NCBI RefSeq assembly: GCF_017948595.1
Contig: NZ_JAGFBV010000007.1
Location: 85,910-149,909 of the forward strand
DNA from: Flavobacterium geliluteum
Lineage (GTDB): Bacteria; Bacteroidota; Bacteroidia; Flavobacteriales; Flavobacteriaceae
Length of the DNA: 64,000 nt
Direction of reading: 5' to 3'
Of this stretch, positions 23,268 through 33,422 are shown in pieces. The notes beneath the pieces are model-generated. The model saw only the letters and a list, made by a program, of their open reading frames with translations, was not told the origin of the DNA and ran no database searches. The translations under genes and the position numbers were made by a program. Every line of letters begins with the position of its first letter. The stretch's first letter is position 1.

Positions 23268-24017
23268 CTAATTGTTTTGTTTTCTTTGTGTTACTGCAAA
23301 AATTGCTCCAAAATTACCGTCAGTCTGCAGCCAGTTTTCTTTTGGTACGTAGGCTCTTGAGACAAATCCGTCAAGATATAAGGCGTTTTTACAGCCTAAA
23401 CCTTTAAAATAAAGGGCAAAATCGTAAAAATTAATTTCTTTTTTCGAAAGAACAAAAACCACTTTACCGTCTGACAAAATACCTACGCCGTTTCTGATAT
23501 TGAGATTGGGAGAACCTTCTTTAAACGCCGAATGAATCTTACCATCAACTAATAGCATTGGCCCAGATTGTGTAGCATATTTTATGTTTTTGTGGTATCG
23601 AAAGTCTTCTGTTTTGCAAATAACAGCATTATTTTCAGCTGTTAAATAAAATACTCCATTTGGTTTTAAGTAAAAATTACCTGTTGCAGTTGTTGTGTCC
23701 AAAGCCACCAAAACTTTGTAATTTTCGATATAAAGTCCCTGCGGAGAAATGCTTTTATTGTACATTCCGGCATTCATCGCAAAATCTAATTTGGTGTTTT
23801 GTTTCTCAACCGAAAGCTTCAAATTTTCTATACTCCCATAGTTCTTTCCACTTTCATTTTTCCAATATAATTTTAAATCTTGACTTTTGGGATTAACTGT
23901 GTAGACAATAAATTCATTTTCTGAGAATAGTTTCGAACCAATCAAAAAGACTGCTAAAATACTCGGTAAAAGGAAGAATATAATTTTTGACTTCATTTTT
24001 GTTTTCTTTAAATACAT
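23268..24017 (-). CDS. Phosphodiester glycosidase family (NAGPA/DUF2233-like) protein
   Basis: A 249-residue exported protein; an inner start at 23996 (MKSKIIFFLLPSILAV) would give a cleaner signal anchor. The family motifs of the NAGPA domain are present: FAMNAGMYNKSISPQGLYIE, FYLKPNGVFYL, ATQSGPMLLVDGKI, NIRNGVGILSDGKVVFVLS and ALYLDGFVSRAYVP. Human NAGPA cleaves GlcNAc from mannose-6-phosphate diesters; bacterial members act on cell-wall or exopolysaccharide phosphodiesters or are uncharacterised. It is probably located in the periplasm. It heads a two-gene operon with the 97-residue membrane protein. Confidence 0.85.
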   Translation of the reverse strand: MYLKKTKMKSKIIFFLLPSILAVFLIGSKLFSENEFIVYTVNPKSQDLKLYWKNESGKNYGSIENLKLSVEKQNTKLDFAMNAGMYNKSISPQGLYIENYKVLVALDTTTATGNFYLKPNGVFYLTAENNAVICKTEDFRYHKNIKYATQSGPMLLVDGKIHSAFKEGSPNLNIRNGVGILSDGKVVFVLSKKEINFYDFALYFKGLGCKNALYLDGFVSRAYVPKENWLQTDGNFGAIFAVTQRKQNN

Positions 24018-24241
24018 TTTATATTTCCTTTAAAAACGCTTCCCAAACTGCTCCGATTTTCAACAAATACAATCATTTGATTTATTCTTCTCTATAGAAA
24101 TAAAACGCTGCTACTCTCAAAAATAGCAATAAAATCTCGTAACCCTCTGATAAAATTCTTTTTTAAATACTTTTTAAAATTCTGTTACAACGCATTTTTA
24201 TATCAAAAGAATCTTTGTTTCTTTGTAAAAACAGTTTCAAA

Positions 24242-24907
24242 ATGATACAGGCAAAAAATATTCAGAAATACTATGACAAACTTCAGGTTTTAAAAGGAGT
24301 TGATTTGCATATTAAAAAAGGCGAAATTGTATCTATTGTTGGTGCTTCAGGTGCCGGAAAAACTACTTTGCTTCAGATTCTAGGCACGCTTGACAGACCC
24401 GAAAAATTGCCGGTTGCGAGCTCATTAATCATCAACGGAGAAAACATTTTGGCGCTGAATGACAAAGCATTATCAAAATTCAGAAATTTAAATCTGGGAT
24501 TTATTTTTCAATTTCATCAACTCTTACCCGAGTTTTCGGCTTTAGAAAATGTCTGCATTCCGGCTTATATTGCAGGAAAAAAACCTGCTGAAACAGAGGC
24601 AGAAGCCAAAAAACTTTTAGAATATCTAGGCTTATCGCATAGAATTAATCATAAACCTAACGAACTTTCGGGCGGAGAACAACAACGTGTGGCGGTAGCG
24701 AGAGCATTAATCAATAAGCCCGACGTAATTTTTGCCGATGAACCGTCGGGGAATTTAGATACACATTCTGCGGAGAATTTACATCAATTGTTTTTTAAAC
24801 TTCGTGATGAATTTGGGCAAACTTTTGTAATTGTAACGCACAATGAAGAACTGGCCAATATGGCCGACAGAAAATTGATCATGTCTGACGGGCAAATAAT
24901 TTCTTAG
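24242..24907 (+). CDS. lolD: Lipoprotein-releasing ABC transporter ATP-binding protein
   Basis: A 221-residue ABC ATPase. Walker A is [10 protein letters not shown], the Q-loop is in [18 protein letters not shown], the signature is [15 protein letters not shown], Walker B is [13 protein letters not shown], and the switch histidine is in [19 protein letters not shown] and GNLD with the short length are typical of the LolD/MacB subgroup, which extracts lipoproteins or peptides from the inner membrane with LolC/E-type permeases. No permease gene is adjacent, as is common in flavobacteria. The ATG at 24242 is used because homology starts at [11 protein letters not shown]; the upstream TTG is unlikely. 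Confidence 0.85.
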   Translation: MIQAKNIQKYYDKLQVLKGVDLHIKKGEIVSIVGASGAGKTTLLQILGTLDRPEKLPVASSLIINGENILALNDKALSKFRNLNLGFIFQFHQLLPEFSALENVCIPAYIAGKKPAETEAEAKKLLEYLGLSHRINHKPNELSGGEQQRVAVARALINKPDVIFADEPSGNLDTHSAENLHQLFFKLRDEFGQTFVIVTHNEELANMADRKLIMSDGQIIS

Positions 24908-24908
24908 A

Positions 24909-26609
24909 ATGGTTGCGATTTTTATAAGTTGGATTTATATTCTTTTTACCACGGTAAATTTAGGTTTTCTGACTGATAGAATCCTGCTTCTGAAAAATAG
25001 AAATTTGGCCATTTATTCGGTGTTAGGACTCTTTCTAACGACAATTCTGGCCAGTATTTGGGCTATTTTCGGCCGCATTAATATCGAGTTTCACTTGTTT
25101 TTACTGCTTCTTAATATTGGTGTTTTTTGTACATTCAGAACTCCGATTATAGACTGTTATCGACTGTTTTTTTTAGCGTTTCGTCAATGGCAGAAAACAT
25201 TAAAAGTTGTTTCTGTACTGCTCACTTTTCTTATCATTGCCCAATGCTCATCTGTTCCTTATGTAATTGACAATGAGTCATATTACATCCAGACAATCAA
25301 GTGGCTTAACGAATATGGTTTTGTAAAAGGGCTGATCAACCTGCATCTTTTTTTTAGCCAGACAAGCGGTTGGCATATTGCTCAAAGCGTTTTTAACTTT
25401 TCTTTCCTGTATGCTAATTTTAATGATCTCAGCGGTTATTGTTTGTTTGTCGGCGTCCTTTTCTCAGTTGAAAAATTAAACGAATTTTATAAAAACAACA
25501 ATAAGAACTACCTGATTATCGGGTTGTTTCCGCTGTTTTCTATTTTTTATTTCCAATTTATAAGTGCCCCATCACCTGATATTCCGGTGTATGTTTTGTC
25601 TTTTATACTCTTTTTTTACTTCTTAGAAAATTTCAAAAACACTTCGCCTGCCGTTTTTAACCTCATGGTGATTTTGTCGCTTTTTACGCTTTATATCAAG
25701 AATACTGCTTTAATTTTGGCCTTGCTGCCTCTGGTTTTATTACTGAATAATGCCAAAACTCTTTCTAAAAATTTACTAAAACCTTTTTTAATTGCCGTAC
25801 TTTTTTTAGCGCTGTTTCTCATAAAAAACATGATCATCTGCGGTACCCCTGTGTTTCCCTCCAACTTTTTTGACAGCTTTGCCACTGATTATGCGATTCC
25901 GAATCATATTGAAAATTTTTATTACGAGCAATTTAAGGTATATGGCTTTTTTGTGTATCAAAATCAATACGATTCGATGTCGGCCCTTGATTTGTTTTTG
26001 AGATGGCTTTCGCTCCCGAAACTAAACGGATTGTTTAATAAAATAGCCATTCTCTTGCTGATTATCACGCCTGTTTTTATCTATAAATTTCAGCACAAAA
26101 AAAGTGTTTGGATGCTGTATTTACTAATGGTGCTTCAAATGGTTTTTCTTTTTGTTACCTCGCCTCAGTATCGTTTTTTTATGAATTTTATATTGTTTTT
26201 TTCTGTGTTTTGTCTGGCTTCATTCATTCAAAAGAGAAAAACAATTCATACCTTTTTTATACTATCACTACTTCCCACAATAATAGTACTTTTTGTTCCG
26301 TTTAACCTCAATCGCTTTTCCAATCACAAATTTATGCTTGAAATAAGTACATTTTCGGCAGAGAATGCTTTATTTCCGCATGAGAACAGCAAATACAAAC
26401 TACCGTTTACTTCTGTTCGTTTGGGAAACTTTAGTTATAATTCTCCTAAAAATTGTGACTTTTTTTGGGCAAACGGAAATGGCGAATTACCTTGCGTTAA
26501 CAAAGACCAAGTGGAATATTTTAGAAAGTATTTCTATACGATTCCGCAAATGCGAACGAAGGATTTAAAAGATGGTTTTTACGCCAAAAAGTTACTACTA
26601 AATGAATAA
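24909..26609 (+). CDS. Polytopic membrane protein (LIC_10190-like)
   Basis: A 566-residue protein with about a dozen hydrophobic helices, many Phe and Leu residues and a soluble C-terminal tail of about 70 residues. Helices begin with MVAIFISWIYILFTTVNLGF. DNESYYIQTIKWLNEYGFVKGL near residues 118-137 resembles the acidic motif of GT-C-type glycosyltransferase loops. FFSQTSGWHIAQSVFNF and SAPSPDIPVYVLSF follow. I relate it from memory to the LIC_10190 membrane protein family of unknown function. It starts one base after the lolD stop codon and overlaps the next gene by 8 bp, so lolD, this gene and the TIGR02757 gene form an operon. Confidence 0.72.
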   Translation: MVAIFISWIYILFTTVNLGFLTDRILLLKNRNLAIYSVLGLFLTTILASIWAIFGRINIEFHLFLLLLNIGVFCTFRTPIIDCYRLFFLAFRQWQKTLKVVSVLLTFLIIAQCSSVPYVIDNESYYIQTIKWLNEYGFVKGLINLHLFFSQTSGWHIAQSVFNFSFLYANFNDLSGYCLFVGVLFSVEKLNEFYKNNNKNYLIIGLFPLFSIFYFQFISAPSPDIPVYVLSFILFFYFLENFKNTSPAVFNLMVILSLFTLYIKNTALILALLPLVLLLNNAKTLSKNLLKPFLIAVLFLALFLIKNMIICGTPVFPSNFFDSFATDYAIPNHIENFYYEQFKVYGFFVYQNQYDSMSALDLFLRWLSLPKLNGLFNKIAILLLIITPVFIYKFQHKKSVWMLYLLMVLQMVFLFVTSPQYRFFMNFILFFSVFCLASFIQKRKTIHTFFILSLLPTIIVLFVPFNLNRFSNHKFMLEISTFSAENALFPHENSKYKLPFTSVRLGNFSYNSPKNCDFFWANGNGELPCVNKDQVEYFRKYFYTIPQMRTKDLKDGFYAKKLLLNE

Positions 26610-27366
26610 AACAGAACTTAAAGAATTTCTGGAAGAAAAAGTAAATCAATACAATACCCTAGATTTTATAGACAGTGATCCTGTTCAGATTCCGCATTTA
26701 TTTTCGCAAAAAGAAGATATAGAAATTGCAGGTTTTTTGAGCGCTACAATTGCGTGGGGAAATCGCAAAATGATCATCAAAAACGCTCATCACATGATGG
26801 ATTTGATGGGTAACACACCCTATGATTTTGTGATGTCTCACACGAACGAAGACTTAATCCGACTTGAAAATTTTGTGCATCGAACGTTTAATGGAAACGA
26901 TTTTGGAGGGTTTATAAAAGGTTTACAGTACATCTACCAAAATCATGACGGTTTAGAAGCTGTTTTTGCCAAGAATCAGGAGAAAAACAGTTTGCAAAAA
27001 AGCATTCATGAATTTAAAAAGCTGTTTTTTGAAGTCGAACATTTGCCACGAACTCAAAAACACATTTCTGATCCGTTGAACAATTCTGCCGCAAAAAGGA
27101 TCAACATGTACTTGCGATGGATGATTCGACAAGACACAAAAGGCGTTGATTTAGGCATTTGGAAAAGCATCTCCCCCGCTTCTTTGTCCTGTCCTTTGGA
27201 TGTACATTCCGGAAATGTTGCCCGAAAACTAGGATTGCTTTCGCGAAAGCAAAATGACGGAAAAGCACTTGCAGAATTGGATGAAAAACTCAGAGAAATG
27301 GATGTAAATGACCCCGTAAAATATGATTTTGCATTATTTGGCTTAGGTGTTTTTGAAGGTTTTTGA
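26602..27366 (+). CDS. TIGR02757 family protein
   Basis: A 254-residue soluble protein of the conserved TIGR02757 (DUF2400) family. Landmarks are DFIDSDPVQIPHLFSQKEDIEIAGFL, ATIAWGNRKMIIKNAHHMM, FVHRTFNGNDF, and SAAKRINMYLRWMIRQD with SCPLDVHSGNVARKLGLL. The helical pattern, with a late Leu-Asp-x-His, resembles helix-hairpin-helix DNA glycosylases, but the activity is not established. It overlaps the preceding membrane protein gene by 8 bp. Length is normal for the family. Confidence 0.88.
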   Translation: MNKTELKEFLEEKVNQYNTLDFIDSDPVQIPHLFSQKEDIEIAGFLSATIAWGNRKMIIKNAHHMMDLMGNTPYDFVMSHTNEDLIRLENFVHRTFNGNDFGGFIKGLQYIYQNHDGLEAVFAKNQEKNSLQKSIHEFKKLFFEVEHLPRTQKHISDPLNNSAAKRINMYLRWMIRQDTKGVDLGIWKSISPASLSCPLDVHSGNVARKLGLLSRKQNDGKALAELDEKLREMDVNDPVKYDFALFGLGVFEGF

Positions 27367-27436
27367 TCACAAAAAAAACTCAAACTACATTTTTTTTGCA
27401 ATCTTTTTCTTATTTTTACTAGATAACGCCACGCTT

Positions 27437-28498
27437 ATGGATCAATTTATATTTTTTCTGAAATATTACGTCATTCCATTTTTACTTTGCTCAACGATTT
27501 CATTTATTTTTTTACTGATTATAAAACGAATTCATTATCAATATCATAACGCTTATCAACTAGCCATTAATAAAAGAATTTATCCGTTTTTAATCGAAAT
27601 TGTGCTTAACAGCCCCAATAAAGAAGCATTAAAAGAGATGTTGTCAGGATTTAGAACTGAAATTTGGTTTCATCGCTCTTGGTGTAAAGACATGATTATC
27701 AATGATCTTATTCATCTTAAAAAAAATTTAAAAGGAAGACCATTAAAAAATATAACCCTTATTTACAAATCTTTAAAACTAAATAAATATTCGAACAAAC
27801 TGATTAAAGACTTTAGAATGCATAAAAAATGTGAAGGTTTTTACCATTTTCAATCATTGGGTTACAAGTCGGGAATGCCTTTGATAAGTCAATATTTGAA
27901 TCATCCGAACAAGATTATCCGTTCTAATGCAAACATTGCTTATCTGGCTATCAGCAAAGGAGATTGGGATGCCGTAAATACATTGCCTCCTAAAATTTCG
28001 ATTTTGAATACGATAAAAGTGATGGATGTGCTTTATCATCAGAAGCTACCAATGCCCGAAGAGGTAAATATCTGGATAACTTCAGAAAATAAAACCATCC
28101 TGAAACTAGCGATTATGACTATGGTTTTTTACAATTACAGAAACAAATCTACAGCAATAATTAGTCTTCTTGACAATGACGACATCATGATTAAAACAGA
28201 TGTAATTATTGCTATTCGCGAACTTTTTTTGAATGAAGCTGAAAATAAATTAATACATCATCTGGAGTTTGAAACCACCAACATTAAGTTAGAAATTCTG
28301 AACAGTCTGGCCATAATTGGAAGTGAAAAAACAACAGATTATTTACAAAATAAAATGATCACCGAACCTGATACAGATCTAAAATTGGCGATGGTATATT
28401 GCCTGAATAAATTAAATCCAAAACTACTGAATCAATTAGGCCTGAGAGATTCAGATACTGAAAAAATGATTCGTCACACTAGAAAAATAGCATCATGA
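27437..28498 (+). CDS. HEAT-repeat protein with N-terminal membrane anchor
   Basis: A 353-residue protein. Its N-terminal helix (about 5-27, FFLKYYVIPFLLCSTISFIFLL) anchors it in the inner membrane. The remainder is alpha-alpha repeats of HEAT type (for example IIRSNANIAYLAISKGDW, ILKLAIMTMVFYNYRNKS and NIKLEILNSLAIIGSEKTTDY). A GTG at 27347 extends the frame into the preceding gene; the ATG at 27437 is preferred because the anchor starts there. It overlaps the glycosyltransferase gene by 4 bp (ATGA) and opens the polysaccharide cluster, so it probably scaffolds the synthase. This is inference from context. Confidence 0.75.
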   Translation: MDQFIFFLKYYVIPFLLCSTISFIFLLIIKRIHYQYHNAYQLAINKRIYPFLIEIVLNSPNKEALKEMLSGFRTEIWFHRSWCKDMIINDLIHLKKNLKGRPLKNITLIYKSLKLNKYSNKLIKDFRMHKKCEGFYHFQSLGYKSGMPLISQYLNHPNKIIRSNANIAYLAISKGDWDAVNTLPPKISILNTIKVMDVLYHQKLPMPEEVNIWITSENKTILKLAIMTMVFYNYRNKSTAIISLLDNDDIMIKTDVIIAIRELFLNEAENKLIHHLEFETTNIKLEILNSLAIIGSEKTTDYLQNKMITEPDTDLKLAMVYCLNKLNPKLLNQLGLRDSDTEKMIRHTRKIAS

Positions 28499-29931
28499 CC
28501 TATGAAATCTTATCTTATTTTGTAGATGCCTACAGGATTTTTATTGCTGTGTTTTCGGGTACCTATATATTGTTTTATGTGGTACTTTCTTTTTTGTCTT
28601 ATTGGGCGATTGTAGATCATTTGCGTTTTCAAAAATATTTAGAAGAAGAAGTTTTAATTCGCTCTAATTATTTACTAGGCGTTTCTGTTGTTGCGCCTGC
28701 TTTTAATGAGGGTTTGAATATTGTTTATAATGTAAAATCATTATTTTCGCTCACGTATCCAAAGTTCGAAATTATCATTGTAAATGATGGCAGCACAGAT
28801 GATACTTTAGAAAAACTAATAACCGAATTTGATCTCGTTAAAATTGATTTTTATTATCAGGAAAAAATAAAAACACAGCCTGTACGAGGTCATTACAAGT
28901 CAAAAAATCCAATTTATTCTAAATTATTAGTTGTTGATAAAGTAAACGGAAAAAGTAAAGCCGATGCCTCAAATGCGGGTATCAACTCGTCTAAATATCC
29001 TTTGTTTCTGTGTACCGATGTGGATTGCATTTTAAAACCCGACACTATTTTAAAACTTGCAAAACCATTTATGGAAAATGATACCCGGGTGATTGCCATT
29101 GGTGCAGGGATTAGAATTTCGAATTCCTGCGAAATAAAAGAAGGTTTTTTATATAAAATACATTTCCCAAAAGAATGGTATCCGAGATTTCAGGAACTGG
29201 AATATGTTCGCTCATTTTTGTTTGGAAGAATGGCGTGGAGCCAGATAAATGGACTGTTATTGGTTTCGGGAGGATTAGGAATGTTCGACAAAGAAATTGC
29301 CATAAAAGCCGGAGGATATTGGCATCAGTCGTTAGGAGAAGACATGGAACTCATTACCCGAATGCGAAAATACATGCACGATCGTAAAGAAGAGTTTTTG
29401 ATAAAATACATTCCAGAATCGCTTTGCTGGACTGAAGTTCCTAGCACCAGAGAAATTTTATTGCGACAGCGTACACGTTGGGCAAGAGGATTGGTACAGA
29501 CGCTTTATTTGCATCGAAAAATGTTTTTTAACCCCAAGTACGGAAGAACTGGTTCTCTTGTTCTGCCTTTCTTTTTTCTATTTGAATTTTTGGTACCCAT
29601 TATCGAATTTTTGGGCATTTTATCGCTGGTGATAAGTTACTGCTTAGGAATGATGAATCTAAATTTTCTGTTGGTAGTAAGTGCAACAGTCTATTTATTT
29701 TACTTAAGCATCACAACGATCTCTATTCTTATTGATGAAATTTTATATAAAAGTTATGCAAATTACAAAGAACTTCTTATTTTACTTGGAATGGCAATGA
29801 TTGAGCCTCTAATTTACCATCCCTTGACAGTTTATGCATCACTAAAAGGCTATGCCCACTTTTTTATGAAAAAGGAACAAAAATGGGGCGTAATGATCCG
29901 AAAAGGTTTTGATACACCCAATAAATCATAA
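28495..29931 (+). CDS. Processive family 2 glycosyltransferase (polysaccharide synthase)
   Basis: A 478-residue membrane enzyme of the BcsA/PgaC/NodC type. The N-terminal helix (about 15-37) is followed by the GT2 domain: VSVVAPAFNEGLNIVYNVKS, FEIIIVNDGSTDDTL, the metal-binding Asp in CTDVDCIL, the catalytic base in GEDMELITRM, and QRTRWARG, the Q(Q/R)xRW motif of processive enzymes. Three or four helices follow (about 355-440). It would polymerise a sugar nucleotide and move the chain through the inner membrane. The polymer cannot be read from the sequence; PgaC-like poly-GlcNAc is one option. Its ATG overlaps the upstream stop, and a YaiO barrel gene follows 7 bp later. Confidence 0.9.
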   Translation: MTYEILSYFVDAYRIFIAVFSGTYILFYVVLSFLSYWAIVDHLRFQKYLEEEVLIRSNYLLGVSVVAPAFNEGLNIVYNVKSLFSLTYPKFEIIIVNDGSTDDTLEKLITEFDLVKIDFYYQEKIKTQPVRGHYKSKNPIYSKLLVVDKVNGKSKADASNAGINSSKYPLFLCTDVDCILKPDTILKLAKPFMENDTRVIAIGAGIRISNSCEIKEGFLYKIHFPKEWYPRFQELEYVRSFLFGRMAWSQINGLLLVSGGLGMFDKEIAIKAGGYWHQSLGEDMELITRMRKYMHDRKEEFLIKYIPESLCWTEVPSTREILLRQRTRWARGLVQTLYLHRKMFFNPKYGRTGSLVLPFFFLFEFLVPIIEFLGILSLVISYCLGMMNLNFLLVVSATVYLFYLSITTISILIDEILYKSYANYKELLILLGMAMIEPLIYHPLTVYASLKGYAHFFMKKEQKWGVMIRKGFDTPNKS

Positions 29932-29938
29932 TTAAAAA

Positions 29939-31198
29939 ATGAATTTTTTAAAAATTATTTACAGTCCAACTTTTTTACTTTTTATTCTTTTGCTTTCTGG
30001 TCATACTGCAAAATCACAAAAAGTAGATACAGACAGTCTTTTGACCGTCATTGTGAAAGACATGAAAAACAATCCTCCTAATTACAAACTTAATCTGGAG
30101 AGGGGTTTGTTAGGTAAAAAATTAGCGCCTGACTATCTGGATTATTATTTGCTTTTAGGACGCAATCACGAACTTTTACAACAAAAAGACAGCGCTCGTT
30201 ATTATTACAATTACGTGATCGATAAAAATCCAAAATATGAGGATGCTTTTGCTTATATCATCAATTTGGATTTGGAGGAAAAAAAATATGATGAAGGATT
30301 GATGATCGCCAATAAAGCGATTGATCTTTATCCCGAGAACAAAAACTTTCAATTGAAACGAATTGCTTATTATTCCTCACAAAAGGATACAAAAAATGAA
30401 GAGAAAAGTCTACAATCTATAAAGGAAAAATTTCCGAATGATCCCGAAATACAGCAACTTTTGGTCAATTTATATTCTGAAATAAACTCAGATATACTTG
30501 GTATTTATTATAATTTTACTTCTATAAGTCGCGATGCTGTGGGCCCCTGGCATCTGGCAAGTGCCAATTACATCAGACAAAGAAAGTGGGGAAGTTTAGT
30601 AGGCAGAATCAGTTATGCCAATCGATTTTCTCAGTCCCAAAGCATTGCCAATGGAATTCAATACGAAATTGAGTCTTACATTAACACTGGCAAAAAAAGC
30701 TACTCCTACTTTGATGCGGCATACAGTTCTGATTTGGCTTTTCCAAAACTAAGATTGGCTTATTCTTTTTTTTATAATTTTAAAAATGGCTGGGAAGCCG
30801 ATTTAGGTGCACGATACATCAAAGGCAAAGATTCGGAATCAGCTAGTTTTAACGTCGGAGTGGGTAAATATATTGGTTCGGCATGGCTTAATTTTAGAAC
30901 TTATATTCAAAAAGACAATCCTGCTTTTTTGATTAATTCACGCTATTATTTCAAATCTAAGTATGATTATGTATCTCTATTTGGAGGTTACGGTACTTCT
31001 CCAGACAATAGAACTACTCTGGGAGAATATGAACAAAGGTCTACATTAGAGTCATACCGAATAGGAATTGGCTACTCTGTTACTTTTTCTAAACATTATA
31101 TTGGTGGCTTTTTGGCGTCATTCAATAAGCAAGAATATGTTCCCGGATTGAACCAAAATGAGTTAGAATTAGGTTTTTCGCTTCAATATAAACTTTAG
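29939..31198 (+). CDS. YaiO-family outer-membrane beta-barrel with TPR domain
   Basis: A 419-residue exported protein: signal peptide 1-26, TPR-like helices at about 30-185 (LGRNHELLQQKDSARYYYNY, AFAYIINLDLEEKKYDEGLM), then a barrel of short beta strands rich in Tyr and Ser, ending LEYVPGLNQNELELGFSLQYKL. TPR plus barrel is the plan of PgaA and AlgK/AlgE-like exporters, so it is likely the outer-membrane pore for the polymer made by the GT2 enzyme. YaiO itself was first described as an outer-membrane protein of unknown role. It lies between the synthase gene and the DUF4838 gene with gaps of 4-7 bp, in one operon. Confidence 0.87.
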   Translation: MNFLKIIYSPTFLLFILLLSGHTAKSQKVDTDSLLTVIVKDMKNNPPNYKLNLERGLLGKKLAPDYLDYYLLLGRNHELLQQKDSARYYYNYVIDKNPKYEDAFAYIINLDLEEKKYDEGLMIANKAIDLYPENKNFQLKRIAYYSSQKDTKNEEKSLQSIKEKFPNDPEIQQLLVNLYSEINSDILGIYYNFTSISRDAVGPWHLASANYIRQRKWGSLVGRISYANRFSQSQSIANGIQYEIESYINTGKKSYSYFDAAYSSDLAFPKLRLAYSFFYNFKNGWEADLGARYIKGKDSESASFNVGVGKYIGSAWLNFRTYIQKDNPAFLINSRYYFKSKYDYVSLFGGYGTSPDNRTTLGEYEQRSTLESYRIGIGYSVTFSKHYIGGFLASFNKQEYVPGLNQNELELGFSLQYKL

Positions 31199-31202
31199 TC
31201 GT

Positions 31203-33419
31203 ATGAAAGCTAAAACACTAAATAGCTGTTATTTATTATTAATTTTAATGTTTTACAACACTAAAACAATGGCGCAGTCACAAATTATAATCACCAATCA
31301 AAATGCGATCATTGCTGCTGCCAAAAACACACAATCAGCTGCCCTAATTCTAAAAAATAATTTAGACAAAGCGTTTAAAGCGTCTTTCAAAATAAACCCA
31401 ACAACGGTAGCCGGTAACTCCGAAATTGTTTTAGAAATTACTAATTCCGATAATGAAATTCAAAATCAAAATGAATTTATTATCAAAAGTGACACTAAAT
31501 CAATTTATTTAAAAGCCAAAAACGAAAAGTATTTGCGATATGCTATTTACACACTTTTAGAAATGTGGGGGTTTAGAAAATATACTGCAGCTGAGACATT
31601 TATACCAAGATTGGAACAAATTCTTTTTGATAAAAATTATACCAAAAAGATCAAACCCGATTTTGAATACCGCTCTTTATTATATCCAGATGCGTATGAT
31701 CCTGATTTTAGAGACTGGCACAAACTCGACTGGCAGATAGACGATTTTAGCCTTTGGGGACATTCTTTTTACACACTTGTACCCGCAAAAGATTTTTTTA
31801 AAGACAATCCGAAGCTTTTTGCTCTTTACGAAGGGCAACGCAACACCGAATCACTTTGCATGACCAATGATACTGTGGTGGAATTGATTACTGAAAAAAT
31901 GAAGAAAATCATTGCTCAAAATCCTAATGCAGCGTTTTTTTCGGTGAGTCAGAATGATGATGTTGTCTATTGCGAATGTTCAGAATGTAAAGCGCTGAAT
32001 GCAAAATATGGTGGTCCTCAAGGTTCTCTTTATTCTTTTTTGAATAAAATAGCAACACAGTTTCCTACCACAAAAATTACAACACTAGCCTATTTACACA
32101 CTCAAAAACCACCCTTAAATCTCAAAATAGAACCCAATATTTATACTCTTTTTTGCCCAATAGAATTAGATCGCGGAAAACCATTGAACAGCCAAAATTC
32201 GGCCTCATTTATAAAAACACTTGAAAACTGGTCTGCTACTTCTCCTCATCTATATCTTTGGGATTACAGCGTACAATTTGCTAATTATTTTTCTCCTTTC
32301 CCTAACATTCATACTTTTTCTGAGAACTACAAAACCTTCAAAAAAAACAATGTAAAAGGATTATTTGTTCAGGGTTATGCAGATATTTTGGGAGATTTTT
32401 CAGAATTAAGACAATACCTGTTAGCAAAACTGCTTTGGGATACTTCTATAGATATTGAAGCAACAACGGCTGATTTTTTAAGGGGATTTTACGGAAAAGC
32501 AGCTCCTTTTATCAATCAATATTTAAATCTTTTGGCCGAAAACCAGACCAAAAGCAATACTTACCTCGATATTTATTCAGGTCCTGTGCAATCCCGAAAT
32601 ACTTTTTTAACTCCGGAAGCGATTACAGAATATGATCATTTGTTAGAAAAAGCTTCTGTTGCTACAGAGGAAGATCCTATACTGAATGCCAGAGTTTTAA
32701 AATTAAGATTAGCTTTAGAATATGTGTTTTTTGAGCAATCTAAATTTTATGGCAAAAACCAACATGGCATGTTTGTCGTAAATGAAAAAGGAGAGAAAGA
32801 AGTTAAGCAAGGGTTAACAAACAGAGTTTTAAATTTTACAAAAGCGTGCAATGATTTGAAAATTTACGAACTAAGCGAAGGTGGTTTATCCCCGGACGAT
32901 TATTATGAAGAATGGCTGGAGATTGCAAAAAATACCACTTCGCATTTGGGTGAAACTTTAAAAGTAAATTTTATAACACCTCCCTCAAATGATTTTGAAG
33001 GCAAAGGATCAGAAAGTTTAGTAGATGGAAACCGCGGCTACAGAGATTTTAACATCAACTGGATAGGCTGGTACGATACAAATCCAGAGTTTGAGATTTT
33101 GACGCAAAACTTAGATTTTACTCGGCTTAAAATTAATTTTCTGGAAGATCAAAGGCACTGGATTTTTCTGCCAAAAGCAATAAAAATTTATGGTTATAAA
33201 AATCAAAATTGGGAACTTATCAAGCAATACGATTTTGAGAGTTTTACAGAAAACTATGAAACTAAACCAAAGTCTTGGCAATTAACAGACCAAAGCTTTA
33301 AAAACTTTATAAAAATTAAGGTATTGATTGAAAATCAAACACAATTACCGGACTGGAGGAAAAGAAAAAATAAAAAACCAATGGTAATGATAGATGAAAT
33401 AGAACTTTATAAAAAGTAG
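31203..33419 (+). CDS. DUF4838 secreted protein (glycoside hydrolase-like)
   Basis: A 738-residue exported protein with a signal peptide ending TMAQ. An N-terminal alpha/beta domain (about 25-135) resembles the first domain of family 20/67 hydrolases and contains YLRYAIYTLLEMWGFRKY. The DUF4838 core has WGHSFYTLVPAKDFFKDNP, ESLCMTNDTVVELI, and FFSVSQNDDVVYCECSECKALN, whose clustered cysteines (CxCxxC) suggest a metal or disulfide. A C-terminal beta domain (about 590-735) looks carbohydrate-binding. DUF4838 proteins sit in glycan loci but have no proven activity that I know of. Here the protein may trim the exported polymer. It is followed 3 bp later by the receiver gene. Confidence 0.82.
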   Translation: MKAKTLNSCYLLLILMFYNTKTMAQSQIIITNQNAIIAAAKNTQSAALILKNNLDKAFKASFKINPTTVAGNSEIVLEITNSDNEIQNQNEFIIKSDTKSIYLKAKNEKYLRYAIYTLLEMWGFRKYTAAETFIPRLEQILFDKNYTKKIKPDFEYRSLLYPDAYDPDFRDWHKLDWQIDDFSLWGHSFYTLVPAKDFFKDNPKLFALYEGQRNTESLCMTNDTVVELITEKMKKIIAQNPNAAFFSVSQNDDVVYCECSECKALNAKYGGPQGSLYSFLNKIATQFPTTKITTLAYLHTQKPPLNLKIEPNIYTLFCPIELDRGKPLNSQNSASFIKTLENWSATSPHLYLWDYSVQFANYFSPFPNIHTFSENYKTFKKNNVKGLFVQGYADILGDFSELRQYLLAKLLWDTSIDIEATTADFLRGFYGKAAPFINQYLNLLAENQTKSNTYLDIYSGPVQSRNTFLTPEAITEYDHLLEKASVATEEDPILNARVLKLRLALEYVFFEQSKFYGKNQHGMFVVNEKGEKEVKQGLTNRVLNFTKACNDLKIYELSEGGLSPDDYYEEWLEIAKNTTSHLGETLKVNFITPPSNDFEGKGSESLVDGNRGYRDFNINWIGWYDTNPEFEILTQNLDFTRLKINFLEDQRHWIFLPKAIKIYGYKNQNWELIKQYDFESFTENYETKPKSWQLTDQSFKNFIKIKVLIENQTQLPDWRKRKNKKPMVMIDEIELYKK

Positions 33420-33422
33420 AAG

